A stretch of DNA of 64,000 nt from Herbiconiux gentiana. Its GTDB lineage: Bacteria > Actinomycetota > Actinomycetes > Actinomycetales > Microbacteriaceae. Numbering within the stretch: the stretch's first letter is position 1; each line of letters starts with the position of its first letter. The notes below the pieces were generated by a model. That model saw only the letters and a program-made list of their open reading frames with translations, searched no databases and was not told where the DNA came from. Location: NCBI RefSeq assembly GCF_024978135.1, contig NZ_JANTEZ010000011.1, forward strand, positions 1 to 64,000. The letters are read 5' to 3'. Shown in pieces: positions 35,486 through 48,463 of the stretch. The position numbers and the translations under genes were made by a program.

Positions 35486-36255
35486 CGGGCGCGCCGACCT
35501 CCGCGGTGCTGCAACGCCTCGCCTCGACCGAGGTGCTCCTGGTCGCCCTCGACTTCGACGGCACGCTCGCCCCCATCGTCGACGTGCCGGCGGATGCCCG
35601 GGCGCTCCCCGAGGCGAGCGCGGCCGTGCTGGCGCTGCTCGACCTCCCCGGCACCCACGTGGCCTACGTCTCGGGGCGAGCGATGGACAGCCTCGCCGCC
35701 GTCAGCGACCTCCCCGACGAGGCGCTGCTCGCCGGCTCGCACGGCGTCGAGGTGCGCACCGACGGCCGGGTCGAGCTCGACCTCAGCGACACCGAGCGGG
35801 CCGAGCGCGAGCGCCTCGGCCCCCTGCTCGCCGACATCGCCGAGCCGCTCGACGGCGTCTGGATCGAGGAGAAGCCCGCGGGCTTCGCGATCCACACCCG
35901 CCTGGCCGACGAGGCCGCGACCGCTCGAGCCGAGGAGCAGGCGCTCGCCGCGGCCGACGCCGAGGCGCACGGCATCACCGTGCGGCACGGCCAGGACATC
36001 CTCGAGTTCTCGGTGCGCGGCACCACGAAGGGCGACGCGGTCTCGCGCCTGCGCGAGCACACCGGGTCGACCGCCGTGCTGTTCGCCGGTGACGACGTCA
36101 CCGACGAGGACGGCTTCGGCGCGCTGAGCGGCGACGACGTGGGGGTGAAAGTGGGCTCCGGGGCGACCTCGGCCGCCTTCCGGGTCGACGGCCCCGCCGA
36201 GATGGCCGCCGTGCTGGCCGAACTGGGGGTGCTTCGACGCGATCGGGGTGCATGA
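35482..36255 (+). CDS. otsB: Trehalose-6-phosphate phosphatase OtsB
   Basis: A 257-residue HAD-superfamily phosphatase that removes the phosphate from trehalose 6-phosphate. HAD motif I is [12 protein letters not shown] with nucleophile Asp24 and acid/base Asp26; motif [12 protein letters not shown]; substrate region [11 protein letters not shown] and [10 protein letters not shown]; motifs III and IV in [10 protein letters not shown] and [12 protein letters not shown]. All catalytic residues are present and the length is normal. It starts inside the otsA stop codon. The ATG was chosen for this overlap. Confidence 0.95.
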   Translation: MTGAPTSAVLQRLASTEVLLVALDFDGTLAPIVDVPADARALPEASAAVLALLDLPGTHVAYVSGRAMDSLAAVSDLPDEALLAGSHGVEVRTDGRVELDLSDTERAERERLGPLLADIAEPLDGVWIEEKPAGFAIHTRLADEAATARAEEQALAAADAEAHGITVRHGQDILEFSVRGTTKGDAVSRLREHTGSTAVLFAGDDVTDEDGFGALSGDDVGVKVGSGATSAAFRVDGPAEMAAVLAELGVLRRDRGA

Positions 36256-36286
36256 GCATCCGTTCGGCGGTTCTAAACTACGTAAC

Positions 36287-37981
36287 ATGCCGGAAATAGA
36301 CATGAAGCCTCGCAGCCGCACCGTCACCGATGGGATCGAAGCCCTCACCTCGCGCGGCATGCTGCGCGGCGTCGGAATGGGCGACGGCGACTGGGAGAAG
36401 CCCCAGATCGGCATCGCGAGCTCGTGGAACGAGATCACGCCCTGCAACCTCTCGCTCGAGCGTCTCGCGCGGGCCTCGAAAGAGGGTGTGCACTCCGGCG
36501 GCGGCTACCCGCTGCAGTTCGGCACCATCTCCGTCAGCGACGGCATCTCGATGGGTCACGAGGGGATGCACTTCTCGCTCGTCTCGCGCGAGGTCATCGC
36601 CGACTCGGTCGAGACCGTGATGATGGCCGAGCGCCTCGACGGTTCGGTGCTGCTCGCCGGCTGCGACAAGTCGCTGCCCGGCATGCTGATGGCCGCGGCC
36701 CGCCTCGACCTCGCGTCGGTCTTCCTCTACGCCGGATCGATCGCGCCCGGCTGGGTGAAGCTATCCGACGGCACCGAGAAGGACATCACGATCATCGACT
36801 CCTTCGAGGCCGTCGGCGCCGTGCGCGCCGGCCGTATGTCGATGGAGGACGCGCACCGCATCGAGTGCGCCTTCGCCCCCGGCGAGGGCTCCTGTGGCGG
36901 TATGTACACCGCCAACACCATGGCGAGCGCCGCCGAGGCGATGGGCATGAGCCTGCCGGGCTCGGCCTCGCCGGCCGCCGCCGACCGTCGCCGCGACTAC
37001 TTCGCCCACCGCTCGGGCGAGGCCGTGGTGAACATGCTGCGCCTCGGCCTCACCGCCCGCGACATCATCACCAAGAAGTCGCTCGAGAACGCGATCGCCG
37101 TGGGCATGGCCTTCGGCGGCTCCACCAACCTCGTGCTGCACCTGCTCGCCATCGCGAATGAGGCCGAGGTCGAGCTGACCCTGGCCGACTTCAACAAGGT
37201 CGGCGACAAGGTGCCGCACATCGGCGACCTGAAGCCCTTCGGACGCTTCGTGATGAACGACGTCGACCGCCACGGCGGCGTGCCCGCCGTGATGAAGGCG
37301 CTGCTCGACGAGGGTCTGCTGCACGGCGACGCCATGACCGTCACCGGCAAGACCGTGGAGGAGAACCTCGCCGAGATGGACATCGCGCCGCTCGACGGCG
37401 AGGTGCTGCGCCCGCTGTCGAACCCCATCCACAAGTCCGGCGGGCTCACCATCCTGCAGGGCTCGATGGCGCCCGAGGGTGCGGTCGTGAAGTCGGCCGG
37501 CTTCGATGCCGACGTGTTCGAGGGCCCGGCCAAGGTGTTCGAGCGCGAGCGGGCGGCGATGGATGCGCTGACCGAGGGCCGGATCGAAGCGGGCGACGTG
37601 GTCGTCATCCGCTACGAGGGCCCGAAGGGCGGCCCGGGCATGCGCGAGATGCTGGCCATCACCGCGGCCATCAAGGGCGCAGGGCTCGGCAAAGATGTAC
37701 TACTCTTGACGGACGGACGATTCTCAGGCGGCACAACCGGCCTGTGCATCGGCCACATAGCACCCGAAGCGGTCGACGCAGGTCCGATCGCCTTCGTGCG
37801 CGATGGTGATCTGATACGGGTCGATATCGCAGCTCGTTCGCTCGACCTACTTGTCGAACCAGAAGAGCTTGCAGCTCGCCGAGACGGCTGGGCTCCGCTT
37901 CCCCCGCGCTATACCCGTGGCGTTCTCGCGAAGTACTCCAAGCTCGTGCACTCCGCCGCGGAGGGCGCGATCACGGGGTGA
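36287..37981 (+). CDS. ilvD: Dihydroxy-acid dehydratase IlvD
   Basis: A 564-residue iron-sulfur enzyme that dehydrates dihydroxy-isovalerate and dihydroxy-methylvalerate, third step of valine and isoleucine synthesis. Three cluster cysteines lie in [21 protein letters not shown] and [14 protein letters not shown]. The C-terminal [21 protein letters not shown] signature is complete. TAAACT lies 7 nt before the ATG (leaderless). An ATG six codons in would also fit. It heads ilvD-ilvB-ilvN-ilvC, with 43 bp to ilvB; no leader peptide or attenuator precedes it. Confidence 0.97.
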   Translation: MPEIDMKPRSRTVTDGIEALTSRGMLRGVGMGDGDWEKPQIGIASSWNEITPCNLSLERLARASKEGVHSGGGYPLQFGTISVSDGISMGHEGMHFSLVSREVIADSVETVMMAERLDGSVLLAGCDKSLPGMLMAAARLDLASVFLYAGSIAPGWVKLSDGTEKDITIIDSFEAVGAVRAGRMSMEDAHRIECAFAPGEGSCGGMYTANTMASAAEAMGMSLPGSASPAAADRRRDYFAHRSGEAVVNMLRLGLTARDIITKKSLENAIAVGMAFGGSTNLVLHLLAIANEAEVELTLADFNKVGDKVPHIGDLKPFGRFVMNDVDRHGGVPAVMKALLDEGLLHGDAMTVTGKTVEENLAEMDIAPLDGEVLRPLSNPIHKSGGLTILQGSMAPEGAVVKSAGFDADVFEGPAKVFERERAAMDALTEGRIEAGDVVVIRYEGPKGGPGMREMLAITAAIKGAGLGKDVLLLTDGRFSGGTTGLCIGHIAPEAVDAGPIAFVRDGDLIRVDIAARSLDLLVEPEELAARRDGWAPLPPRYTRGVLAKYSKLVHSAAEGAITG

Positions 37982-38024
37982 CCCGCGCATCCATCTACCG
38001 TGCTCTCTGACTGAGGAAACCACC

Positions 38025-41519
<3,495 letters not shown>

Positions 41520-41531
41520 TGGCACCACCCC

Positions 41532-41563
41532 GAGGGCCCCGGAGCATCCGCTCCGGGGCCCTC
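41532..41563 (+). terminator. ilv operon terminator
   Basis: GAGGGCCCCGGAGC (41532-41545) and GCTCCGGGGCCCTC (41550-41563) form a perfect 14-bp stem with loop ATCC, about 100 bp after the ilvC stop. Confidence 0.85.
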
Positions 41564-41580
41564 TCCCGTCCCGCCGCCGA

Positions 41581-41638
41581 TCGAGCCGTCGCAAACCGCC
41601 CTCTCGCGCCTCTGAGAGGGCGATTTGCGACGGCTCGA
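41581..41638. repeat. Palindromic element, copy A (58 nt)
   Basis: Two 25-nt arms (41581-41605 and 41614-41638) pair with one C-A mismatch at arm position 16; the 8-nt loop is GCGCCTCT. Arms begin TCGAGCCGTCG and end CGCCCTCTC. A related element with identical geometry lies at 48464-48521. Copy A lies between convergent ilvC and lacI-type genes, 7 bp before the latter's stop. Confidence 0.9.
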
Positions 41639-41644
41639 CGGGCG

Positions 41645-42691
41645 CTACGGGGTGGGGAGGGGCGCCGGGGAGCGGAGGACCAGGCGGGGGCGGACGAGGC
41701 GGTGGCGGGGGTCGGTCGCCGGGCCCGCGTCGGGGCGGCCGCGGTGGGCGCCCGTGAGCAGCTCGAGCACGCCGGAGGCGACCTCGTCGAGCGGCTGCTC
41801 GACGCTCGAGAGTCCGAGGGCCTGGGCGACGGGGGTGTTGTCGTAGCCGATCACGGGGATCGCGCCCGCCGAGGCGATCAGGGCGCCGAGCGCGAGGGAG
41901 TCCGAGGCGCAGACGACGGCGTCCACGGGATCGACGCCGGGGCTCCCGGCGAGCAGGGCGCGGAGGGCGGCGCCGCCCGGGGTGACGCCGTCGGGGGTGG
42001 CGATCGCGAGGGGCGCGAGCTGAGCATCCGTGAGCCCGCTGCCGGCGAGCATGGCGTCGTGCCAGCCGCGACGGCGGTCGTCGCCGGTGCCGGAGGGGCT
42101 CGGCCAGCCGATGTAGCCGACGCGCCGGCGGCCCTGGGCGAGCAGCGCGGTCGTCGCCTCGTGCAGCCCCCACCAGCCGTCGACATCGACCCAGAGGTGC
42201 GCGGGGTCGTTCATGTCGTCGATGCCCCAGGGTCGCCCGAAGGTGACGAACGACTGCTCGTTCTCGATCAGCCACTCGGTGCGCGGGTCGCCGTGGAAGG
42301 TGCTCGTGAGCACGAAGGCGTCGACGTCGGCGCCGTCACGCAGGCGGGCGAACTGGCGGATCTCGTCGTCGGGGTCGGTCGCGGTGAAGAGCATCACGCG
42401 AAGGCCTTGAGCCGCAGCCTGCTCGGTGAGGGCGTGCAGGAAGCGGTCGAGAACGCTGCCCGAGATGCCGTCGGTCATCGGGTCGATGCGGATGCCGATT
42501 GTCGAGCTCTTGCGGGTGCGCAGACGGCGCGCGGACTCGTGCGGGCGGTAGCCCAGCTCGGCGATCGCGGTGGTGACCCGGTCGCGGGTGTCGGGCCGCA
42601 CGATGTCGGGGGAGTTCAGCACGTTCGACACCGTCTGGCGCGAGACACCGGCGACCCGGGCGACGTCGTGGATGGTGGGGAGTGCGCCCAT
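41645..42691 (-). CDS. LacI family sugar-operon regulator
   Basis: From the ATG at 42691, preceded by AGGAGGG, the protein has 348 residues. The N-terminal helix-turn-helix is TIHDVARVAGVSRQTVSNVL; then comes the periplasmic-binding-like effector domain (STIGIRIDPMTDG, VVCASDSLALGALIASAG, IGYDNTPVAQALGLSSVEQP). The ligand is probably the sugar imported by the divergent ABC system. The operator-like repeat at 42801-42818 lies between the two genes. Residues upstream of this ATG in the longer frame are not needed. Confidence 0.92.
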   Translation of the reverse strand: MGALPTIHDVARVAGVSRQTVSNVLNSPDIVRPDTRDRVTTAIAELGYRPHESARRLRTRKSSTIGIRIDPMTDGISGSVLDRFLHALTEQAAAQGLRVMLFTATDPDDEIRQFARLRDGADVDAFVLTSTFHGDPRTEWLIENEQSFVTFGRPWGIDDMNDPAHLWVDVDGWWGLHEATTALLAQGRRRVGYIGWPSPSGTGDDRRRGWHDAMLAGSGLTDAQLAPLAIATPDGVTPGGAALRALLAGSPGVDPVDAVVCASDSLALGALIASAGAIPVIGYDNTPVAQALGLSSVEQPLDEVASGVLELLTGAHRGRPDAGPATDPRHRLVRPRLVLRSPAPLPTP

Positions 42692-42784
42692 GCTCACCCT
42701 CCTGTCGCGTCGGCGGACTGTCCGTTTCACGAGGCTAACACCCGCGCCGCGCCTCGATCGGTTGCACAGCCGAAGCCCCCGGGT

Positions 42785-42818
42785 TAGGCTGGCGAGCAGG
42801 AATTTGAACGATCAAATT
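42785..42818 (+). promoter_or_regulatory. Promoter -10 and LacI-type operator of the sugar ABC operon
   Basis: TAGGCT (42785-42790) is followed by AATTTGA-ACGA-TCAAATT (42801-42818), a 7-bp inverted repeat with a 4-bp centre. It stands out as AT-rich in GC-rich DNA and has the size of LacI-family operators. It lies at about the transcription start, so binding would block initiation of the binding-protein gene at 42835. Confidence 0.75.
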
Positions 42819-42834
42819 GCACAAGGAGAACACC

Positions 42835-44076
42835 ATGCAACGACGCAGCTCCCTTGCCGTCGCGCTCGGCCTCGCCGCCGCGACCGCACTCACCCTCTCG
42901 GCCTGCGGCTCGGGCTTCGACGACGCCGGCTCGACCGGCGCCGCCCAGGACGACAGCGCCGGCCTCACCGTGCTGATCGGCTCGAGCGGCGACGCCGAGA
43001 CCAAGGCCGTCACCGACGCCGTGGCGTCCTGGTCGGAGGAGTCGGGCACGGAGGCCACTCTCAACACGGCCTCCGACCTCAACCAGCAGCTCAGCCAGGG
43101 CTTCGCCAGCGGCAAGCCGGCCGACGTCTTCTACGTCTCGACCGACGCCCTCGCAGGCTACGCCGCCAACGGCTCGCTGTACCCCTACGGCGACCAGCTC
43201 TCGAACAAGGACGACTTCTACCCGACCCTCGTCGACTCCTTCACCTACGACGGCCAGTTCTACTGCGCCCCGAAGGACTTCTCGACCCTCGCCCTGATCA
43301 TCAACACCGACCTGTGGACGGCCGCCGGCCTCACCGACGCCGACGTGCCGACCACCTGGGACCAGCTGACCGCCGTCGCGCAGAAGCTGACCACCCCCGA
43401 GCACGTCGGACTGGCCTTCTCTCCCGAATACGCCCGGGTCGGCGCCTTCATGGCCGAGGCGGGCGGCAGCCTGCTGAACGCCGACGGCACCGAGGCCACG
43501 GTCGACAGCCCCGAGAACCTGAAGGCGCTCGAGTACGTCAAGTCGCTGTTCAGCTCGGGGGTCGCGAAGTACTCCTCCGACCTCGGGGCCGGCTGGGGCG
43601 GCGAGGCCTTCGGCAAGGGCCAGGCCGCGATGACCATCGAGGGCAACTGGATCGCCGGCGGCCTGCAGGCCGACTACCCCGACGTGAAGTACACGGTCGC
43701 CTCCCTGCCCGCGGGCCCCGGCGGTGAGGGCACGCTCCAGTTCAGCAACTGCTGGGGCATCGCCGCCGACAGCCCCAATCAGGAGGCCGCCCTCGCCCTG
43801 GTCGAGAAGCTGACGAGCACCGACCAGCAGCTCGCCTTCGCCAAGGCTTTCGGCGTGATGCCGTCGGTGCAGTCGGCCGCCGAGCAGTGGAAGACCGAGA
43901 ACCCCGACAAGGCCGCCTTCCTCGACTCCGCCGACTACGCCCAGGGCGTGCCGACCCTCGAGGGCTCGGCCGACGTGATCAAGGACCTCAACTCGCAGCT
44001 GGAGTCGCTGTCCACCGGTGACCCTGCCGCGATCCTCGAGACCGCGCAGAAGAACATGGAGGCGATCGTCCAGTAG
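42835..44076 (+). CDS. Sugar ABC transporter substrate-binding lipoprotein
   Basis: A 413-residue family 1 solute-binding protein. The signal ends LTLSAC with lipid Cys24. The mature part has SGKPADVFYVSTDALAGYA, KDFSTLALIINTDLW and FSNCWGIAADSPNQEAALAL, typical for oligosaccharide or monosaccharide-binding proteins of the MalE/UgpB group. AAGGAG precedes the ATG. It is first in an operon with two permeases and a glycosidase and lacks an ATPase, which in actinobacteria is usually supplied by a shared MsiK-type protein. The substrate is probably an alpha-glucoside, inferred from the glycosidase. Confidence 0.92.
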   Translation: MQRRSSLAVALGLAAATALTLSACGSGFDDAGSTGAAQDDSAGLTVLIGSSGDAETKAVTDAVASWSEESGTEATLNTASDLNQQLSQGFASGKPADVFYVSTDALAGYAANGSLYPYGDQLSNKDDFYPTLVDSFTYDGQFYCAPKDFSTLALIINTDLWTAAGLTDADVPTTWDQLTAVAQKLTTPEHVGLAFSPEYARVGAFMAEAGGSLLNADGTEATVDSPENLKALEYVKSLFSSGVAKYSSDLGAGWGGEAFGKGQAAMTIEGNWIAGGLQADYPDVKYTVASLPAGPGGEGTLQFSNCWGIAADSPNQEAALALVEKLTSTDQQLAFAKAFGVMPSVQSAAEQWKTENPDKAAFLDSADYAQGVPTLEGSADVIKDLNSQLESLSTGDPAAILETAQKNMEAIVQ

Positions 44077-44121
44077 GACGGTCGGACCCGTGATCGCGAC
44101 AACGAGGTCGAGGAGGATCGA

Positions 44122-45303
44122 ATGAGTGCATCCGTGACGGTGCCGCCCACCGCGGCGGCACCCGGCGGCCCCGGGCCCGGCGGGAAGAGCGCCAAGAGGC
44201 CGTCGAGCAGCGGCCGCCGCGCCCCGAAGGGCATCCGCCGCTCGGAGGGCATCGCCGGCTGGCTGTTCACCGCGCCGATGCTGATCATCCTCGGCCTCTT
44301 TCTCGTCGTGCCGGTGCTGATGGCCCTGTGGGTCAGCTTCTCCGACTGGTCGGGCCGGGGGAGTCCTTTCGCGTCGAGCGTCAACTTCGTCGGCCTCGAC
44401 AACTACGACCAGCTGCTCGCCGGCGGCGGGCTCGCCGAACGCGACTTCGGCGTCGCCCTCCGCAACAACGCCTGGTACGTGCTGCTCGTGGTGCCGATCC
44501 AGACTGCGCTGTCGCTGTTCCTGGCCGTGCTGGTGAACCGGCAGGTGCTGAAGGGGCGCGGGTTCTTCCGCACCGCGTTCTACTTCCCGAGCGTGACCAG
44601 TTCGGTGGCCATCACGGTGCTGTGGCTCTTCCTCTTCGGAGCATCCGGAGCCGTCAACAAGGTGCTGTCGTGGTTCGGCGTCAACGGCCCGAACTGGTTC
44701 CAGGACCCGTCGGGCGTCGTGCACAACCTGCTCGCCGCCGTCGGCATCACGCAGGGCCCGGCCTGGATGACCGAGAACACCACACTCGGCGTCTCGTGGT
44801 GGGACTGGTGGGCGGGGCCGAGCGTCGCGATGTCGGCGTTCGTGCTGATGGCCGTGTTCACCACCTCCGGCACCTTCATGCTGCTGTTCATCGCGGCGCT
44901 GCAGAACCTCGGCGGCGACGTGCAGGAGGCGGCGATGATCGACGGCGCCAACGGCTGGCAGCGCTTCTGGCGGGTCACCCTGCCGCAGCTGAGGCCGACT
45001 CTGTTCACCGTGCTCACGCTCGGTCTGATCGGCACCTGGCAGGTGTTCGACCAGATCTACACCGGCACGCAGGGCGGTCCGGGCAAGACCACGGTCACTC
45101 CCGCCTACCTCTCGTACACCTCGGCGTTCGAGAGCCAGGACTGGGGCCGCGGCGCCGCGATCGCGTTCGTGCTGTTCGTGATCATCGTGGTGCTGACGAT
45201 CATCCAGCGCATCGTGCTGCGCGACCGGCCGGTGTCGAAGCGACGGATGCGCGCCTACAGCATCGCGAGCAGCCAGACCGCGAACAAGGAGGGCCGGGCA
45301 TGA
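44122..45303 (+). CDS. Sugar ABC transporter permease, MalF type
   Basis: A 393-residue permease with a ~45-residue polar Pro/Gly/Lys head and six or seven hydrophobic helices (LFTAPMLIILGLFLVVPVLMAL first). The cytoplasmic EAA loop, which contacts the ATPase, is EAAMIDGANGWQRFWRVTLPQL. A large insert around residues 175-235 (WFGVNGPNWFQDPSGV) is typical of the family. GAGGAGGA precedes the ATG. Its stop overlaps the second permease (ATGA). Confidence 0.93.
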   Translation: MSASVTVPPTAAAPGGPGPGGKSAKRPSSSGRRAPKGIRRSEGIAGWLFTAPMLIILGLFLVVPVLMALWVSFSDWSGRGSPFASSVNFVGLDNYDQLLAGGGLAERDFGVALRNNAWYVLLVVPIQTALSLFLAVLVNRQVLKGRGFFRTAFYFPSVTSSVAITVLWLFLFGASGAVNKVLSWFGVNGPNWFQDPSGVVHNLLAAVGITQGPAWMTENTTLGVSWWDWWAGPSVAMSAFVLMAVFTTSGTFMLLFIAALQNLGGDVQEAAMIDGANGWQRFWRVTLPQLRPTLFTVLTLGLIGTWQVFDQIYTGTQGGPGKTTVTPAYLSYTSAFESQDWGRGAAIAFVLFVIIVVLTIIQRIVLRDRPVSKRRMRAYSIASSQTANKEGRA

Positions 45304-46199
45304 GCGCCGCCGTCACGACCGCGCCGGTGACCACCGGCAGAGCGCCGAACAACCGGCGGCCCCGCCGGAGCGGACGCTTCGTCGCGAGCACCTCGGTGCT
45401 CTACGCCATCCTCGTCGTCATCGCGATCGTCTACATCTTCCCGTTCCTGATCGACGTTGCCACCTCGTTCAAGACCGACGCCGAGGCGGCGAGCGACCCG
45501 CTCTCCCTGATCCCGCAGACCTGGACGACGGCCGCCTACGAGCGCCTGTTCCTGAACTCCGACTTCCCGACCTGGTTCGCGAACTCGGCGGTCGTGACGG
45601 TGTTCGTCACCGCCGGGCGGGTGTTCCTCGCCTCCCTCGCCGGGTACGCGCTGGCGCGGCTCGACTTCCGCGGCCGCAACGTCATCTTCGCCGGACTCGT
45701 CGCGGTGATGTCGGTGCCGCTCGTGGTGCTGCTCATCCCGAAGTTCCTCGTGATCAACCAGCTCGGCATCTACGACTCCTACGCGGGCATGATCATCCCG
45801 CTGCTGGTCGACGCCGCCGGGGTGTTCATCATGAAGAACTTCTTCGAGTCGATCCCCGCGAGCGTCGAGGAGCAGGCCCGCATCGACGGCGCCGGCACTT
45901 TCCGCATCTTCTGGTCGGTGGTGCTGCCGATGGCACGGCCCGCGCTGATCACCATCGTGATCCTGTCGTTCCAGGGCTCGTGGAACGAGCTCTCGCACTT
46001 CATCGTCTCGACCCAGTCGCCCGAGCTGACGACGCTCACCAAGGGCGTCGCCTCGCTCGCCTCTGGGCAGCTCAGTCAGGGCACCCAGTATCCGCTGAAG
46101 CTGGCGGCGGCGGCGATCATGACCGTGCCGGTCGCGGTCATGTTCTTCATCTTCCAGCGCCGCATCATGAACGCCAGCGAGGGGGCCGTCAAGGAATGA
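45300..46199 (+). CDS. Sugar ABC transporter permease, MalG type
   Basis: A 299-residue permease with six helices. The N-terminal tail is basic and unstructured; the first helix is VLYAILVVIAIVYIFPFLI. The EAA loop reads EEQARIDGAGTFRIFWSVVLPMARP. The start overlaps the first permease by 4 bp and its stop overlaps the glycosidase start (ATGA at 46196), so all three are coupled. Confidence 0.93.
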   Translation: MSAAVTTAPVTTGRAPNNRRPRRSGRFVASTSVLYAILVVIAIVYIFPFLIDVATSFKTDAEAASDPLSLIPQTWTTAAYERLFLNSDFPTWFANSAVVTVFVTAGRVFLASLAGYALARLDFRGRNVIFAGLVAVMSVPLVVLLIPKFLVINQLGIYDSYAGMIIPLLVDAAGVFIMKNFFESIPASVEEQARIDGAGTFRIFWSVVLPMARPALITIVILSFQGSWNELSHFIVSTQSPELTTLTKGVASLASGQLSQGTQYPLKLAAAAIMTVPVAVMFFIFQRRIMNASEGAVKE

Positions 46200-48454
46200 C
46201 CGCCGTGCTCCCCTCCCCGTCGACCTCCCAGGAGATCCCCGCCATGCCCCTGCCCTCGCAGCCCGTGCAGCCTCTGCAGCCCTTCCTCAACGACGCCACC
46301 GTGGTGCTCGCCGCGCCGACCCAGGCGTGGTCGGCGGCCTCGGGGGCGATGACGGAGTCGATCCACGGTGTCTACCACTCCGACTCGCGGGTCGTTCGCG
46401 GTCTCGCCCTCGAGGTCGGCGGGTCGGCGGTCGAGACGGTCTCGCACTCGGTCGTCGACGCGTCGACCACCGTGTTCACGGCTTTGGTGCGCTCGATCGA
46501 CGACTCGAGCGCCGACCCGCGGGTGCGCCTCGACCTGCGCCGCTCGGTGGCGCCGGGCGGTCTCGCCGAGCGGCTGCGGTTCAGCTCGGCGCTGGGGCAC
46601 GAGGTGGTCACCGAGGTGCGGCTGACCCTCGTCGCCGACGGGGCGCCGATGCAGGTCGTGAAGGCGGGGCTCGCGGGCTCCGGCGTCGACACGGCTCCGG
46701 ATGCCCGTGCCGCCCTCCCGGCGGTGACCGCCGTCACCCGTGACGGGGCCGTGCTCCTCGCGGCCGGCAGCTGGTCGGCGCGGCTCGACGCCCCCGGCGC
46801 GGCGATCGCGGTGGCGGCGCCCGGATCGGCCGCCGCGGCCGACGCCGAGGCGCCCGACCGCGCATCCGTCGCCGACGCCGAGGGGCCGGCTCGCGCCGCC
46901 GTCGCCGACGCCGAGGGGCCCGCCCGCGCATCCGTCGCCGACCCCGCCGCCCGCGTCACCCTCACCTGGCCGCTGGTCATACCGGCGCACGGCACCGCCA
47001 TGCTCACCTGGGCGCTCGCGCTCGACGACCGGGCCGCCGTCGTGACGGGTGCCTCCGGCTCGCCCGAGTGGGCCGACGCCAGCGTCGACGCCGGCGACAG
47101 CCGCCTCGCCCGGTGGAACCGCCGCGCCCTCGACGACCTCACCGCCCTGCGGATGGAGACGAGCCGCGCCCCGGGCGAGCCCTTCCTCGCGGCCGGCGCG
47201 CCCTGGTTCTTCACCCTGTTCGGCCGCGACTCGCTCTGGGCCGCCCGCCTGCTGCTGCCGCTCGGCACCGAGCTCGCCGCCTCGACCCTGCGCGTGCTCG
47301 CCGGGCTGCAGGGCGAGCGCACGGTGGGGGAGACCGCCGAGCAGCCGGGCAAGATCATGCACGAACTCCGCCCCGGCGAGCTCCGGATGCCGGGGGAGGG
47401 CATCACGCTCCCTCCGCTCTACTACGGCACCGTCGACGCCACCGCCCTCTGGGTCGTGCTGCTCGCCGAGGCGCGTCGCTGGGGGCTGTCCGACGACGAG
47501 GTGCGGCCGCTGCTGCCGAACCTCAGGCGCGCCCTCGAGTGGATGCGCGACCACGGCGACAGCGACGGCGACGGCTTCCTCGAGTACGCCGACACGACGG
47601 GGCACGGTCTCGCGAACCAGGGCTGGAAGGACTCCGGCGACTCGGTGCAGTGGCGCGACGGACGCCTCGCCGAGGGCCCGATCGCCCTCTGCGAGGTGCA
47701 GGGCTACGCCTACCAGGCGGCCGTCGAGGGGGCCGAGCTGCTCGACGCGTTCGGCGAGCCGGGCGGAGACGAGTGGCGTGCCTGGGCGGCGGCGCTCGCC
47801 GATCGCTTCCGGGCCTCCTTCTGGATCGAGCACGACGGCGGCCGCTACCCCGCGATCGCGCTCGACGCGGCGAAGCGACCGGTGGACACGCTGACCAGCA
47901 ACATCGGGCACCTGCTCGGCACGGGCATCCTGAACGCCGACGAGGCCGCCGACGTCGCCCGGCTGCTCGTCGACGAGCGGCTCGACTCGGGTTTCGGCCT
48001 GCGCACCATGGCCACCGACTCGGCCGGATTCTGGCCGCTCAGCTACCACGGCGGCACCGTCTGGGCGCACGACACGGCCATCGCGGTGCAGGGGCTCGCC
48101 CGGGAGGGCTTCCGCGCCGAGGCCGCGACGCTCGGCCGGGGGCTGCTGCGCGCGGCCGAGGCGTTCGGCTACCGCATGCCCGAGCTGCACTCCGGCGACT
48201 CGGCGGCGGTCGTCGACGTGCCGGCGCCGTACCCCGCGGCGTGCCGGCCGCAGGCGTGGTCGGCGGCGGCCGCCGTGGCGGTGGCGGTGGCGGCGACGGA
48301 TGCGCGTCCCGCGCCCGACCGCCGGACCCTCCTCGTGGCGCCGCTCGCCGACGCCGCCCTCGGCCACGTCACGATCGACGGCCTCCGCGTCGCGGGCCGC
48401 CCCTTCCGCGTGGACGCGACCCCCACCTCGGCGACGGCCACCCCGCACACCTGA
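46196..48454 (+). CDS. Glycogen-debranching-type glycosidase
   Basis: A 752-residue protein. The N-terminal domain (about 25-290) fits the glycogen debranching enzyme N-terminal family (HGVYHSDSRVVRGLALEVGG). The C-terminal (alpha/alpha)6 barrel contains PWFFTLFGRDSLWAARLLLP, GEGITLPPLYYGTVDATALWVVLLAE and NQGWKDSGDSVQW, typical of amylo-alpha-1,6-glucosidase-like enzymes. An 11-residue unit (DAEGPARASVA) is repeated three times at about 220-252. No signal peptide, so the imported oligosaccharide is cut in the cytoplasm. Exact specificity is unknown. Confidence 0.85.
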   Translation: MTAVLPSPSTSQEIPAMPLPSQPVQPLQPFLNDATVVLAAPTQAWSAASGAMTESIHGVYHSDSRVVRGLALEVGGSAVETVSHSVVDASTTVFTALVRSIDDSSADPRVRLDLRRSVAPGGLAERLRFSSALGHEVVTEVRLTLVADGAPMQVVKAGLAGSGVDTAPDARAALPAVTAVTRDGAVLLAAGSWSARLDAPGAAIAVAAPGSAAAADAEAPDRASVADAEGPARAAVADAEGPARASVADPAARVTLTWPLVIPAHGTAMLTWALALDDRAAVVTGASGSPEWADASVDAGDSRLARWNRRALDDLTALRMETSRAPGEPFLAAGAPWFFTLFGRDSLWAARLLLPLGTELAASTLRVLAGLQGERTVGETAEQPGKIMHELRPGELRMPGEGITLPPLYYGTVDATALWVVLLAEARRWGLSDDEVRPLLPNLRRALEWMRDHGDSDGDGFLEYADTTGHGLANQGWKDSGDSVQWRDGRLAEGPIALCEVQGYAYQAAVEGAELLDAFGEPGGDEWRAWAAALADRFRASFWIEHDGGRYPAIALDAAKRPVDTLTSNIGHLLGTGILNADEAADVARLLVDERLDSGFGLRTMATDSAGFWPLSYHGGTVWAHDTAIAVQGLAREGFRAEAATLGRGLLRAAEAFGYRMPELHSGDSAAVVDVPAPYPAACRPQAWSAAAAVAVAVAATDARPAPDRRTLLVAPLADAALGHVTIDGLRVAGRPFRVDATPTSATATPHT
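46836..46942 (+). repeat. Three 33-bp in-frame repeats in the glycosidase gene
   Basis: The segment encodes DAEAPDRASVA, DAEGPARAAVA and DAEGPARASVA in succession; DNA copies share GCCGACGCCGAGG. As each unit is 33 bp, copy-number changes keep the frame. It lies in a loop of the N-terminal beta domain. Confidence 0.8.
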
Positions 48455-48463
48455 CGCCGACCA

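Noticed and set aside
36241-38024. Leader peptide or T-box attenuator for the ilv genes
   Set aside because: ilvD is leaderless and the ilvD-ilvB gap is only 43 bp; no run of branched-chain codons or T-box sequence is seen.
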